This document shows positions 48,657 through 56,586 of a stretch of DNA of 58,318 bases, piece after piece. The notes below the pieces were generated by a model. It was not told the origin of the DNA. It worked only from the letters and a program-made list of their open reading frames with translations, and ran no database searches. How positions within the stretch are numbered: position 1 is the stretch's first letter; each line of letters begins with the position of its first letter. A program made the position numbers and the translations under genes. The DNA comes from Centipeda artemidis DSM 19719 (GTDB taxonomy: Bacteria; Bacillota; Negativicutes; Selenomonadales; Selenomonadaceae): the NCBI RefSeq assembly GCF_000426665.1, contig NZ_AUFU01000015.1, positions 1 through 58,318 on the forward strand, read 5' to 3'.

Positions 48657-50675
48657 TTATTCTTTTCGAAGGATAACAATATGCTCCTTGGTCATAGTCG
48701 TATGGGTCTTCCCTATTTCGTTCGTAGGCGAATTTCGCGAAGGCATAATTTTGTTTGGTATATTTCTGTTTATTATATAAATAGGAACTAGACCATACTG
48801 TGAAGCTAGCTCTGTAATGATAACATCTGTTTCTAGCAATTCATTTTTTACAGTACGATTGCCTACTACCCAAAACTGATAGCCACCGGATTTAGTTTTC
48901 ACTGCAACGCTCTTTATCGAAGCATCTAAATCTTTATAAAAGCTGTATACATCACCGGCTCGTTCAATATCGAGGTCTTTTATTTTTGAGAGAGATGCTC
49001 GCAGTGTTTCACTTTGAAGTGAAAACTCAAAACCATTTCGATACTTATTTCCCCCCATCAATGTTTTATCTAACCCCATAATATCTTTCTCAGAAAGATT
49101 ATGTAGGTTTATCCATTGTAGCGAGAGCCGACTATACTCACCATATGCGACAGTAGTTCTACTATCACCGTATGGAGGAGAGGTTATTACTAAGTCAAAT
49201 GAATTATCAGGAACATCTTCTAAAGTACAAGTATTGTTACTGTAAATTGTTGTTTTCGGTACAACTGCATTTTTGTCTAAAGCATCGCAAAAATCTTTCA
49301 TTTTTTCTACATTGCGTAAGAGAATAGAGGAAAACTCGGTATAAGCATCCGGTTTGAACGTTAGCACTTTTGGAGCTGGCATCCTGAACATTTTAAATTC
49401 ACCATTGCGGCGATTTGATACAAGACGTATGGATTCACTCATAGCGACAAACATAAAGTCTCTAATGTCAAAATCAGCGACTCTATGGATTTCCGATTTG
49501 ATAATTGCCAGCTCTAAAATAACACGCGGTCTAAACCAATATCCAATATTTTTGAAGTCGGGGATTTGGATATCCAGTTTATTTATATTACAAAATTCAA
49601 GCAGTAATGATGGCGCATCGTCAGCCCATCCCTTTTTTGCAGAAATATCAAGCTCAAGAGTTTCAGAAATGTATGTATCGACTTTTTCTAAGGCCTCTTT
49701 GTTAGCGCATAGCCTATTATGTACATTTTCCAATAGTAATTCACACGATCTCTTTAGCTTTGGATAATCTAACCTAGTCGTTTTGACCTTACAAAGGAGC
49801 AATGCAAATGGATTTATATCATTACCAGCAACTAGATCCATACCACTCAGCATTCCTTCAACGAGTACAGTTCCCGAACCAGCAAAAGGATCAAATATAG
49901 ATTTTACAGATTGAATATTACGTACTATTTTTATGATATTTCTACTGATCGGACTAACCATCATAGCAGGATAATTATGAATGCCATGTGTGTACGTTTT
50001 TGTGTCTTCTTCCTTGAAATCCCAATAGTTAGCCGGAAGTTTTTGAAGAACTTCAATTAGCTGCATGTCCTGTGATGTAAGCATGGGAACCGCCTTCATT
50101 TGTTTGTCTTCTGGTTTTACAACAGCACTATAGTCACCTTTATGGGTTTTAATTTCCACAGTACAAATAGTATCATTGTGCCAACCACCGTGAGGAATAA
50201 GTAATATTCTTTCTATCTCAAAACCATATTTGTACCCTATTCCACCACTGTTCCATCCAAATGTAATAACTTTTCCTCCAAGCTTAACTATACGAGAAAT
50301 CGCTCTTTTATGATTTCCCCAAAAAGAAGCTTTGGTTGTATCCCATGTGACATTGTACCCGACACTATTATAACATTCACTGACTTGACGCGGAGAATAT
50401 GGAGGATCATAAAGAACACCATCAACAGACTCGGAATCAAACATATTGAGAAAATCCAAGGCATCCATATGATAATCTGTATCATATTCTTTGCTTAGAT
50501 CATTGGTGATACTTGCTATCTTGTTTTGATTGGCAAAAGGGTCTACCCACATTTTTGTCAAGTCAACTTCTTCAGACAGCAGTTTTTTAATAGGCGTCAT
50601 TTCAAAGGTATTCTTATTGGGCATAGACCATATTCGTTCAATTCGTATATTATGAGTATCATTCACCTTTTTCAT
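48657..50675 (-). CDS. DNA methyltransferase with two catalytic modules
   Basis: A 672-residue protein. Module 1 (residues about 35-190) has a motif I-like WVDPFANQNKIASITNDL, then VDGVLYDPPYSPRQVSECYN (motif IV). Module 2 has SIFDPFAGSGTVLVEGMLSG (motif I, near 270), GNDINPFALLL, and FDLVITSPPYGDSRTTVAYG (motif IV, near 500). The D-P-P-Y and S-P-P-Y forms differ, so one module may make N6-methyladenine and the other N4-methylcytosine, or both may act on one site. It should protect the host against the adjacent nuclease. Starts inside the AbrB-like gene (4-nt overlap). Confidence 0.85.
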   Translation of the reverse strand: MKKVNDTHNIRIERIWSMPNKNTFEMTPIKKLLSEEVDLTKMWVDPFANQNKIASITNDLSKEYDTDYHMDALDFLNMFDSESVDGVLYDPPYSPRQVSECYNSVGYNVTWDTTKASFWGNHKRAISRIVKLGGKVITFGWNSGGIGYKYGFEIERILLIPHGGWHNDTICTVEIKTHKGDYSAVVKPEDKQMKAVPMLTSQDMQLIEVLQKLPANYWDFKEEDTKTYTHGIHNYPAMMVSPISRNIIKIVRNIQSVKSIFDPFAGSGTVLVEGMLSGMDLVAGNDINPFALLLCKVKTTRLDYPKLKRSCELLLENVHNRLCANKEALEKVDTYISETLELDISAKKGWADDAPSLLLEFCNINKLDIQIPDFKNIGYWFRPRVILELAIIKSEIHRVADFDIRDFMFVAMSESIRLVSNRRNGEFKMFRMPAPKVLTFKPDAYTEFSSILLRNVEKMKDFCDALDKNAVVPKTTIYSNNTCTLEDVPDNSFDLVITSPPYGDSRTTVAYGEYSRLSLQWINLHNLSEKDIMGLDKTLMGGNKYRNGFEFSLQSETLRASLSKIKDLDIERAGDVYSFYKDLDASIKSVAVKTKSGGYQFWVVGNRTVKNELLETDVIITELASQYGLVPIYIINRNIPNKIMPSRNSPTNEIGKTHTTMTKEHIVILRKE

Positions 50676-50860
50676 TTATTATCCTCTGTGGTCACTTCAT
50701 CCACTTTTAGTACAAGACAGGAGTTTTTTTTATCAAAAAATATATTGAATTTTGACTTCCCTTTTTCAACATTTAAATTTGATAATATGCTCTTTGGCAT
50801 TCTAATACGCATATCCTGTTGAAGAATATATGTATCTAAATAAATAAGATTATGATCCAT
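50672..50860 (-). CDS. AbrB/SpoVT-like small protein, probable controller
   Basis: A 62-residue protein. The stretch QDMRIRMPKSILSNLNVEKG and SKFNIFFDKKNSCLVLK is the swapped-hairpin AbrB/MazE pattern (R-x-P-x-x-I...L-x-V). It overlaps the methylase start by four nt and GGAGG precedes its ATG. The promoter just upstream has a 7-bp inverted repeat right at its -10. This suggests it represses its own operon and acts as the control protein of the restriction-modification locus. The role is inferred from layout. Confidence 0.7.
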   Translation of the reverse strand: MDHNLIYLDTYILQQDMRIRMPKSILSNLNVEKGKSKFNIFFDKKNSCLVLKVDEVTTEDNK

Positions 50861-50873
50861 AAGTATTTACCTC

Positions 50874-50920
50874 CAGACTATTTTTAGTCTGATAATAGCA
50901 CAATACTAGTCTATCGTCAA
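50874..50920 (-). promoter_or_regulatory. Promoter and operator of the AbrB-like/methylase operon
   Basis: On the minus strand TTGACG (50915-50920), 17 nt, TATTAT (50892-50897). Immediately downstream CAGACTA-AAAA-TAGTCTG forms a perfect inverted repeat (50874-50891). Its position would block the polymerase. Confidence 0.8.
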
Positions 50921-51001
50921 ATTAGTTAGCATACACATTTCCATAATGTAGATGGTCTAGTCCCTTATGAACACATTCTATACTTCATTCACTGTTTTTT
51001 A

Positions 51002-51046
51002 CAAAAAACGAGGGGGACTCGCACATTTATGGCGAATTCCCCCGGG
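51002..51046 (-). terminator. Terminator after AbiH copy 2
   Basis: On the minus strand GGGGGAATTCGC pairs with GCGAGTCCCCC and is followed by TCGTTTTTTG. It closes the comM fragment/AbiH transcript before the restriction-modification operon. Confidence 0.8.
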
Positions 51047-51068
51047 TAACAGTTCGGATTCTCCCTCA

Positions 51069-51977
51069 TCAACCGAATCTATCGAAACCTCCTCTAAATC
51101 CACACGCTCTTATGGAGTATTCAAATGTGCTATTGCGACCATTTGTATCATCAAAACTATTTAAATACCATACTACGTTTCTACTCAATGACTTCGCTAT
51201 CTCCTGCACATATATTAAGTCAGCTTTTCCATATGAAAAACCATACGAATATATCTTTTCAACAGGAGTTTTGCCAAGGAACTCAAAAAAACTATGATGA
51301 GTTTTCAATGCGTTCTGTACGTTTTTTCTAAGCATCCTATCAATATCAGAAAGATACCCCTCCGTTCCAATATTTTCTTGCTCATATTTTTCGTAAAGCG
51401 AATCATCTTCTCCATGACCAAATATGAAATCTTCTCCAAGTTTTCCATGAATATGACATACTTTTCTTATATTGTAAACATTCTCCAACGTGAGCGTATA
51501 ATTTGTGGAAAAGAAGATATCTTTATTGTGATCAATGAGCTCCTGAAATTCTTTTCTAGGCTTTACATTATCAATTACTACTTGGTTTATCCACTCTGTA
51601 AAGAATTGATTTATAAAAGGAACAATCTTAACTATTGACTTCGATAATGGCTCATTGTTTCCTGCAGTCTTTAAGAGATTCTCTTCCCCATCTCTATCCA
51701 TGACCATTTCAGAGAAACAATCACCATAATACTGTCCATATAAAGAGTCCTCAAACTTGCTCCATTCTATATCATTATTTGCATCAAAAACATTAAACCA
51801 AAAATCTGCTATATCACTATAATCATAGATATGCTCCAAATTAATCGTTGGGATATCATATATTTCATGTTCTGTTGGAGCATATTTCCTCTTCAGATAT
51901 TCACGAAAATCTTTATAGGAGCTTTTTATACCATGTGACAAATCAAACCCATTCCCTATAATAAATAAATTACTCAT
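51069..51977 (-). CDS. AbiH-family abortive infection protein (copy 2)
   Basis: A 302-residue protein beginning SNLFIIGNGFDLSHGIKSSY, then KDFREYLKRK: the full AbiH signature G-N-G-F-D-x-x-H-G-x-x-S-x-Y-x-D-F. Later, FFSTNYTLTLENVYNIRKVC, HIHGKLGEDFIFGHGED and YSYGFSYGKAD match the family's C-terminal conserved blocks. It is thought to act as a stand-alone anti-phage protein. GGAGAGAAG precedes the ATG. It begins 41 nt after the stop of comM copy 2 and ends at a terminator. It is AT-rich. The AbiH at 362-1477 is a distant relative in the same arrangement. Confidence 0.88.
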   Translation of the reverse strand: MSNLFIIGNGFDLSHGIKSSYKDFREYLKRKYAPTEHEIYDIPTINLEHIYDYSDIADFWFNVFDANNDIEWSKFEDSLYGQYYGDCFSEMVMDRDGEENLLKTAGNNEPLSKSIVKIVPFINQFFTEWINQVVIDNVKPRKEFQELIDHNKDIFFSTNYTLTLENVYNIRKVCHIHGKLGEDFIFGHGEDDSLYEKYEQENIGTEGYLSDIDRMLRKNVQNALKTHHSFFEFLGKTPVEKIYSYGFSYGKADLIYVQEIAKSLSRNVVWYLNSFDDTNGRNSTFEYSIRACGFRGGFDRFG

Positions 51978-52018
51978 CTTCTCTCCATACTACAAATGTC
52001 ACAGCTTCACATAAGAGA

Positions 52019-53116
52019 TCAAGCTACTCTCCCAATCTCATTACATTGTATCGTTATTGATGTTACGTCGTTCATCGCCACAATGAGGATGATACTCGAC
52101 GGGAATGAAAGCGTTGCGTTCGCGCGCGCTACGGTGATGGTTCTGTCCTCAATCGGCTCTCTCAGTACCTCGAGCGTCTTCTTGCTAAACTCGGGCAGCT
52201 CGTCGAGGAACAGAACGCCGTGATGTGCGAGCGTCACCTCGCCGGGGCGCGGCACGCTCCCGCCGCCAATCATTGCAACCGTTGACGAGGTGTGATGCGG
52301 GCTGCGGAACGGGCGGTGCGTGACGAGTCCCGCCTCCTTCCCGAGCAGCCCCGAGATGCTGTAGATCTTCGTGACCTCGATGGCCTCTTCCTTCGTCATC
52401 TCCGGCAGAATTGAACTCATGCGACGTGCAAGCATTGTCTTGCCCGAGCCCGGCACACCGACCATGAGGACGTTATGACCCCCTGCCGCCGCAATCTCCA
52501 AGGCGCGCTTTGCCTGATACTGTCCCTGCACATCCGCGAAGTCATCTGCAAAGATGGGGTCTTCCGACTGCTTCGTTTGTGTGGGAACGGCGGGCGTCAG
52601 TGTGACTTCCCCTGTGAGATGGCGAATGAGCTGTGCGAGATTTTCCACGGCATAGACGCGCAGTCCGTCGATGAGAAGCGCCTCGTCCACGTTTTTGCCT
52701 GCAACATAAAAATCCGTCAGCCCCCGCTCCCGCGCTGTAATCGCCATCGGCAGAACGCCGCTCACGGGACGGCAGTTCCCATCGAGCGAAAGCTCCGCGG
52801 AAAAGAGCGCGTGCTCCACAGACTCTGCCGGCACCAGTCCATAGGCGACGAGCAGTCCCACCGCCATCGGAAGGTCAAGTCCGGAGCTGTCCTTTCGCAC
52901 GTCGGCAGGCGCAAGATTCACCGTCACGCGCTCCTGCCGGAGCTGAAAGCCGGAGTTGCGAATCGCAGTGCGCACGCGCTCCTTCGATTCCTTCACCGAC
53001 GTATCGGGCAGCCCCACCAGCTCAAATCCGGGCAAACCAAAAGAAGCGTCAACCTCCACATCGATAATCCGTCCATCTATCCCGAGGGTCGTCGCACCAT
53101 AGGTCTTTGCAAACAA
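52019..53116 (-). pseudogene. comM: comM/yifB 5' fragment, copy 2 (truncated)
   Basis: A TTG-start copy ([20 protein letters not shown] onwards) with the ChlI-like domain, Walker [11 protein letters not shown] and Walker [11 protein letters not shown]. Homology to comM ends at IVAMN, the same codon as in copy 1; the frame then reads [10 protein letters not shown] and stops after a few residues at 52019. The C-terminal third of comM is missing. By eye it is about 85-90 percent identical to copy 1 over the shared part. It keeps the extended -10 promoter (53150-53155) and is followed by the second AbiH gene on the same strand. Confidence 0.9.
52038..52069 (-). repeat. 32-nt block abutting the comM break, copy 2 (candidate att half-site)
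   Basis: Follows ATGAAC of comM and reads GACGTAACATCAATAACG onwards on the minus strand. It matches the block at 1594-1625 with three differences by eye. Outside it the two loci are unrelated on the AbiH side. Confidence 0.6.
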
Positions 53117-53149
53117 CGGCCTTCCCTCCTACGTTTCAAATATAAGAAA

Positions 53150-53155
53150 ATTATA
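53150..53155 (-). promoter_or_regulatory. comM promoter, extended -10 (copy 2)
   Basis: TGTTATAAT on the minus strand, same spacing to the TTG start as in copy 1. Should drive the comM fragment and AbiH copy 2. Confidence 0.65.
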
Positions 53156-53202
53156 ACACAGGATAGGGTATGTTGCCTAATGATTCTTTGCAAAAGAAAA
53201 GA

Positions 53203-53236
53203 TTCCAAACGTCAGAGGTGACGAATGGAATCTCTG
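53203..53236 (-). terminator. Terminator of the helicase operon
   Basis: On the minus strand GATTCCA and TGGAATC pair with an inner GTCA/TGAC stem, followed by TTTTCTTTTG. It separates the helicase/HNH operon from comM copy 2. Confidence 0.75.
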
Positions 53237-53276
53237 TTGTATGAGTTTACGGGAGTATACTACAATGCCCCTCTCG

Positions 53277-53804
53277 TTATATCACACGGAATGTAATCAT
53301 ATCATCAAGGCAGTCCATCGTCTCCACATCGCAGATCTCATTCCCTCGAAGTGCCGTTTGAATATGGTAAAAAACGAGCCGAATTTTTAGGAAGCGTATA
53401 AACTCCTTCGAGCGGCGTTGATATCCATATTCCGCCATTAACGTCCTGAGTTTCATGCGGGCGTAATCTTTTTTTCCAAGATAAAGAATTTGCACACGCA
53501 GTTTCTTGAAAAAGAGATCTGTATTAAAATCATCATACATCAATGCAGATACATCCAAATTTCCGTCAGATAGATTCTGCACTGACGGGAACTCGGCATC
53601 AAGAATGATTTTATCCTGCATATAGTCCGACCAATACAGGATGTCCAACAGCCATTTTCGATAGTTTTGCCGATATTCCATCGACAAAAAGGATTTATCC
53701 TCTGTGTGCATCCGATGAGCAAGTTGGATCGCTTCCTTGGTAGATAATCCCTCCATAGCAATAATGCAGGCTACATCCAAGGCAGTGTATAGGAGTTCCT
53801 CCAT
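53277..53804 (-). CDS. Unknown 175-residue helical protein of the helicase operon
   Basis: Helix-rich, with no known motif: LLYTALDVACIIAMEGLSTK, AIQLAHRMHTEDKSFLSMEY, a Trp/Tyr-rich centre (RKWLLDILYWSDYMQDKI) and a basic C-terminal region (YARMKLRTLMAEYGYQRRSK). There is no signal peptide or clear membrane segment. Its start overlaps the HNH stop by one base and it is the last gene of the helicase operon before a terminator. Translational coupling suggests it works with the helicase and HNH protein. Confidence 0.65.
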   Translation of the reverse strand: MEELLYTALDVACIIAMEGLSTKEAIQLAHRMHTEDKSFLSMEYRQNYRKWLLDILYWSDYMQDKIILDAEFPSVQNLSDGNLDVSALMYDDFNTDLFFKKLRVQILYLGKKDYARMKLRTLMAEYGYQRRSKEFIRFLKIRLVFYHIQTALRGNEICDVETMDCLDDMITFRVI

Positions 53805-54088
53805 CAGTATTCCCCTTCCGATTGATCGCCCTTCTTTCCGTTGCAGCTACGGCAAAGGATCTGCAAATTCTCGAGCACAGAGCGTCCACCCTTGTTCATG
53901 GGGATAATATGGTCTACATTAAGGTATTGCCGATTGGAAAATACTTTTCCACAATGAGCACAAACATAGCCGGAATCAAATTTCGCCTTGGCAAAAGCCC
54001 CCTCCCGCAACTCTTCTTCCAATGCCGGGTCTACTTCCTTGATTTTATCCAAAGGAAGGCACTCCAAGGTTCTTTTATCGTAAGTCAC
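53804..54088 (-). CDS. Small HNH endonuclease of the helicase operon
   Basis: A 94-residue protein with a compact HNH core: YVCAHCGKVFSNRQYLNVDH, IIPMNKGGRSVLENLQILCR, SCNGKKGDQ. The two Cys pairs bind zinc and the His in VDHI is the general base. It starts 22 nt after the helicase stop and overlaps the next gene. A nuclease joined to an SF2 helicase suggests a DNA-targeting defence module. Confidence 0.85.
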   Translation of the reverse strand: MTYDKRTLECLPLDKIKEVDPALEEELREGAFAKAKFDSGYVCAHCGKVFSNRQYLNVDHIIPMNKGGRSVLENLQILCRSCNGKKGDQSEGEY

Positions 54089-54109
54089 ATTTGTCTCTGC
54101 CTCATAAAT

Positions 54110-56086
54110 TTACGGATCAGAAAGTTTCAGAAGCTCAATATCCACCATGCGAAGGAAATAGATCTTTTTACAAAAGAACAGCTGCAGAAGATTGTCGTCT
54201 ACGCCTTCCCAAAGTGTATCAAGATAGTCCTTTTTCTTCTTTGGGCCAAGATCCTCATCCCAAACATACTTGGCAATCGCAGGAACATCCAACTTGCTTC
54301 TGTCCACTTGGTCGAACGTATAGAATTTCGGCTCAGATTCCTTCTGTGCGTAATATTTCAAGATATGCCGCACATCTCTGGGGTCATAGGGTGGCACCAT
54401 TTCGCGATTAAAAAACCGTTGTTTGCACGCCAACTCCAATTTGCCCAGCACGTCGTCGGAGAGATATTCGTCATCGGTATCGATGCCCTCAAACAAAGCT
54501 GGAAGCGCCTGCATCATTTTCTCATAGGCGTCTTGGGTGCTGTTATATACCATGACCTGATAAGAGAAGTCGATCCCTTCCTCGTTGATGTATTGGAACG
54601 CATACATACCCACAGGAATACGCTCCCAGAAAGGAACCGCCTCAAGCTGTTCCGTGTCAATGGCATCGTTTAGGATGGCGGCAAACTCCTCAATTTTGGA
54701 AATCGCAATCCATCGAATTTGTTGCTTTTTATACTCCGGACTATCTTTTAACGGCCATTCACTGTCTCCAACAAAAATAGTATCTGGGCTTACCCATGCA
54801 ATATGTTCATTCCAGTTGTCAACAAAAGAGACAATGTAGGCCATATTGGTTCCGCCTGCTTTTTCGCCACGAAGAGCACGGCCGATCATCTGTGTCATAA
54901 GTATAGTAGATACTGTTGGGCGAGCGAGGAACACCGTTTTCGTCATAGGCAAATCAACGCCCTCTATGAGAATATTTACATTCACCAAAACCTGCACATC
55001 ACTGGCACGAAATGCTTCCAGTTTACGATCATTTTCCTTGGCGCTGATGGTCGCACCCGTTCCCATATCCTTGATGGAAGAGACGATGTACTCTGACTTA
55101 ATGCCCGCCTTGTTGAACAGTTTTGCAAGAGCAATCGCATGGTTAACGCTGACGGCAAAGACAATGGTCTTCCCATATTCGTTAGCCTTCTTCAAATAGG
55201 TATCCACAATCAGTTTGTTGCGTGGGCCGCTCTCCGCGATGCTTTGAGACAGTTCAGGAGACAGTGTGTCAAGATGCTGGATGCTTTCCCATGCTTCAAG
55301 CCCCAAATCTCTGCCATATTCCTCATCCGTATAGTATGTTTCAAAATGAGGATGAGAGAGAATTTGCCGATTGATGAGCTCCTTGAGGTCAACTTTGTAG
55401 ACAATGCCTATGTCATTTTTCTTCGATTTGCCATCCGACATGCCATCTTTATAGATATGCGCTAAAAGCCCCTGCTCATTCTTAGCAGTACGAAAAGGTG
55501 TAGCCGTGAGACCAATCAGTTTAACATGCTCCACCTTTTCCTTGACGAAATCAATGACTCTCCGATATGTTCTTGCCGTCGAGTGATGGGCTTCATCCAC
55601 TATGAGGAAAATTTCTTTCTCTCCAGCAAGCCACGGCTCAAGACGCTCCAGATTGGACTTCCTGCCAATACTGTCCTTACTTATGATAAGCAAATCATCC
55701 TTCGGATCAATGTTGACTGTTTTATCATGATTCGATGAGCCGGACACAATGCGATAGCGGAAGAACGATATGTGGGGGATTTCTGTGGAATAGGCAAATT
55801 TCTGAAAGGATTCAGCAGCTTGGTCAAGAAGCGTCTGACGATGGGCAAGCCAGAGAATCTTTTTCCTTTTGTCAAGCGCATGACGAAGCAGCCAAGTGGA
55901 AGCTGTATACGTTTTTCCCCCACCTGTGGGAAGTACCACAAGAGTACTATAACTGGCATATTCTTCGTCCATATGGTCAAGGGCACGGATCGCATCCAGC
56001 TGATGTTGATATGGATACCGAGTATTACTCCCGGGAATTGGATGCACTTCTCCTGCTGCTGGAAATTCGACATATTCTTGCGCCAT
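54110..56086 (-). CDS. SF2 DEAD/DEAH-box helicase, defence-type
   Basis: A 658-residue protein. Motifs in order: Q-like PYQHQLDAIRALDHM (near 25), Walker A VVLPTGGGKTYTA (near 50), HRQTLLDQA (Ia), LIVDEAHHS (Walker B), GLTATPFRT (motif III), VLVNVNILIEGVDLP (motif V), and TQMIGRALRGEKAGGTN (motif VI). About 250 residues follow without a recognised domain (FWERIPVGMYAFQYINEEGI and onward). It is not a RecG or UvrB. With the HNH protein and the 175-residue protein it forms an operon directly behind comM fragment 3. I do not match this trio to a named system. Confidence 0.85.
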   Translation of the reverse strand: MAQEYVEFPAAGEVHPIPGSNTRYPYQHQLDAIRALDHMDEEYASYSTLVVLPTGGGKTYTASTWLLRHALDKRKKILWLAHRQTLLDQAAESFQKFAYSTEIPHISFFRYRIVSGSSNHDKTVNIDPKDDLLIISKDSIGRKSNLERLEPWLAGEKEIFLIVDEAHHSTARTYRRVIDFVKEKVEHVKLIGLTATPFRTAKNEQGLLAHIYKDGMSDGKSKKNDIGIVYKVDLKELINRQILSHPHFETYYTDEEYGRDLGLEAWESIQHLDTLSPELSQSIAESGPRNKLIVDTYLKKANEYGKTIVFAVSVNHAIALAKLFNKAGIKSEYIVSSIKDMGTGATISAKENDRKLEAFRASDVQVLVNVNILIEGVDLPMTKTVFLARPTVSTILMTQMIGRALRGEKAGGTNMAYIVSFVDNWNEHIAWVSPDTIFVGDSEWPLKDSPEYKKQQIRWIAISKIEEFAAILNDAIDTEQLEAVPFWERIPVGMYAFQYINEEGIDFSYQVMVYNSTQDAYEKMMQALPALFEGIDTDDEYLSDDVLGKLELACKQRFFNREMVPPYDPRDVRHILKYYAQKESEPKFYTFDQVDRSKLDVPAIAKYVWDEDLGPKKKKDYLDTLWEGVDDNLLQLFFCKKIYFLRMVDIELLKLSDP

Positions 56087-56125
56087 GTTTTGTTGTTCCG
56101 CCTTTCAATTTTAGTTTAATTCCAA

Positions 56126-56399
56126 TAGGATGCAAGGAGACCGACCGCCATCGGCAGATCAAGCCCCGCGCTGTCCTTTCGCACATCGGCAGGAGCAAGA
56201 TTCACCGTCACGCGCTCCTGCCGCAGCTGAAAGCCCGAATTGCGAATCGCCTACGTACGCGCTCCTTCGACTCCTTCGCCGACGTATCGGGAAGCCCTAC
56301 GAGTTCAAAGCCCGGCAGCCCCGGAGACACATCCACCTCAACGTCGATAATCCGTCCATCTATCCCGAGGGTCGTCGCACCATAAGTCTTTGCAAACAA
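56126..56399 (-). pseudogene. comM: comM/yifB 5' fragment, copy 3 (frameshifted)
   Basis: TTG-start as in the other copies, then [20 protein letters not shown] and normal comM sequence to KERVR. A one-base loss near 56250 shifts the frame, after which the DNA still matches comM (codons for [18 protein letters not shown]) until TAGGATGCAAGGA at 56126, about codon 93. The break is therefore much earlier than in copies 1 and 2. The promoter is intact. The helicase starts 40 nt beyond the break. Being next to ogt it may be the oldest, native 5' end. Confidence 0.85.
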
Positions 56400-56432
56400 C
56401 GGCCTTCCCTCCCACGTTTTAAATATAAGAAA

Positions 56433-56438
56433 ATTATA
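56433..56438 (-). promoter_or_regulatory. comM promoter, extended -10 (copy 3)
   Basis: TGTTATAAT on the minus strand, in the same context as the other copies. Upstream similarity runs to AAAAGAGATTCC near 56480 and then stops. It should drive the helicase operon through the truncated comM. Confidence 0.6.
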
Positions 56439-56586
56439 ACACAGGATAGGGTATGTTGCCTAATGATTCTTTGCAACAAAAAAGAGATTCCTATATCATA
56501 TTTTGATTGAAAACACACGGGGGACTATCGCAGCGCAATTATTTCCCTTATAATAGAAAACTACATCAACTGACAGGAGAACGCCC

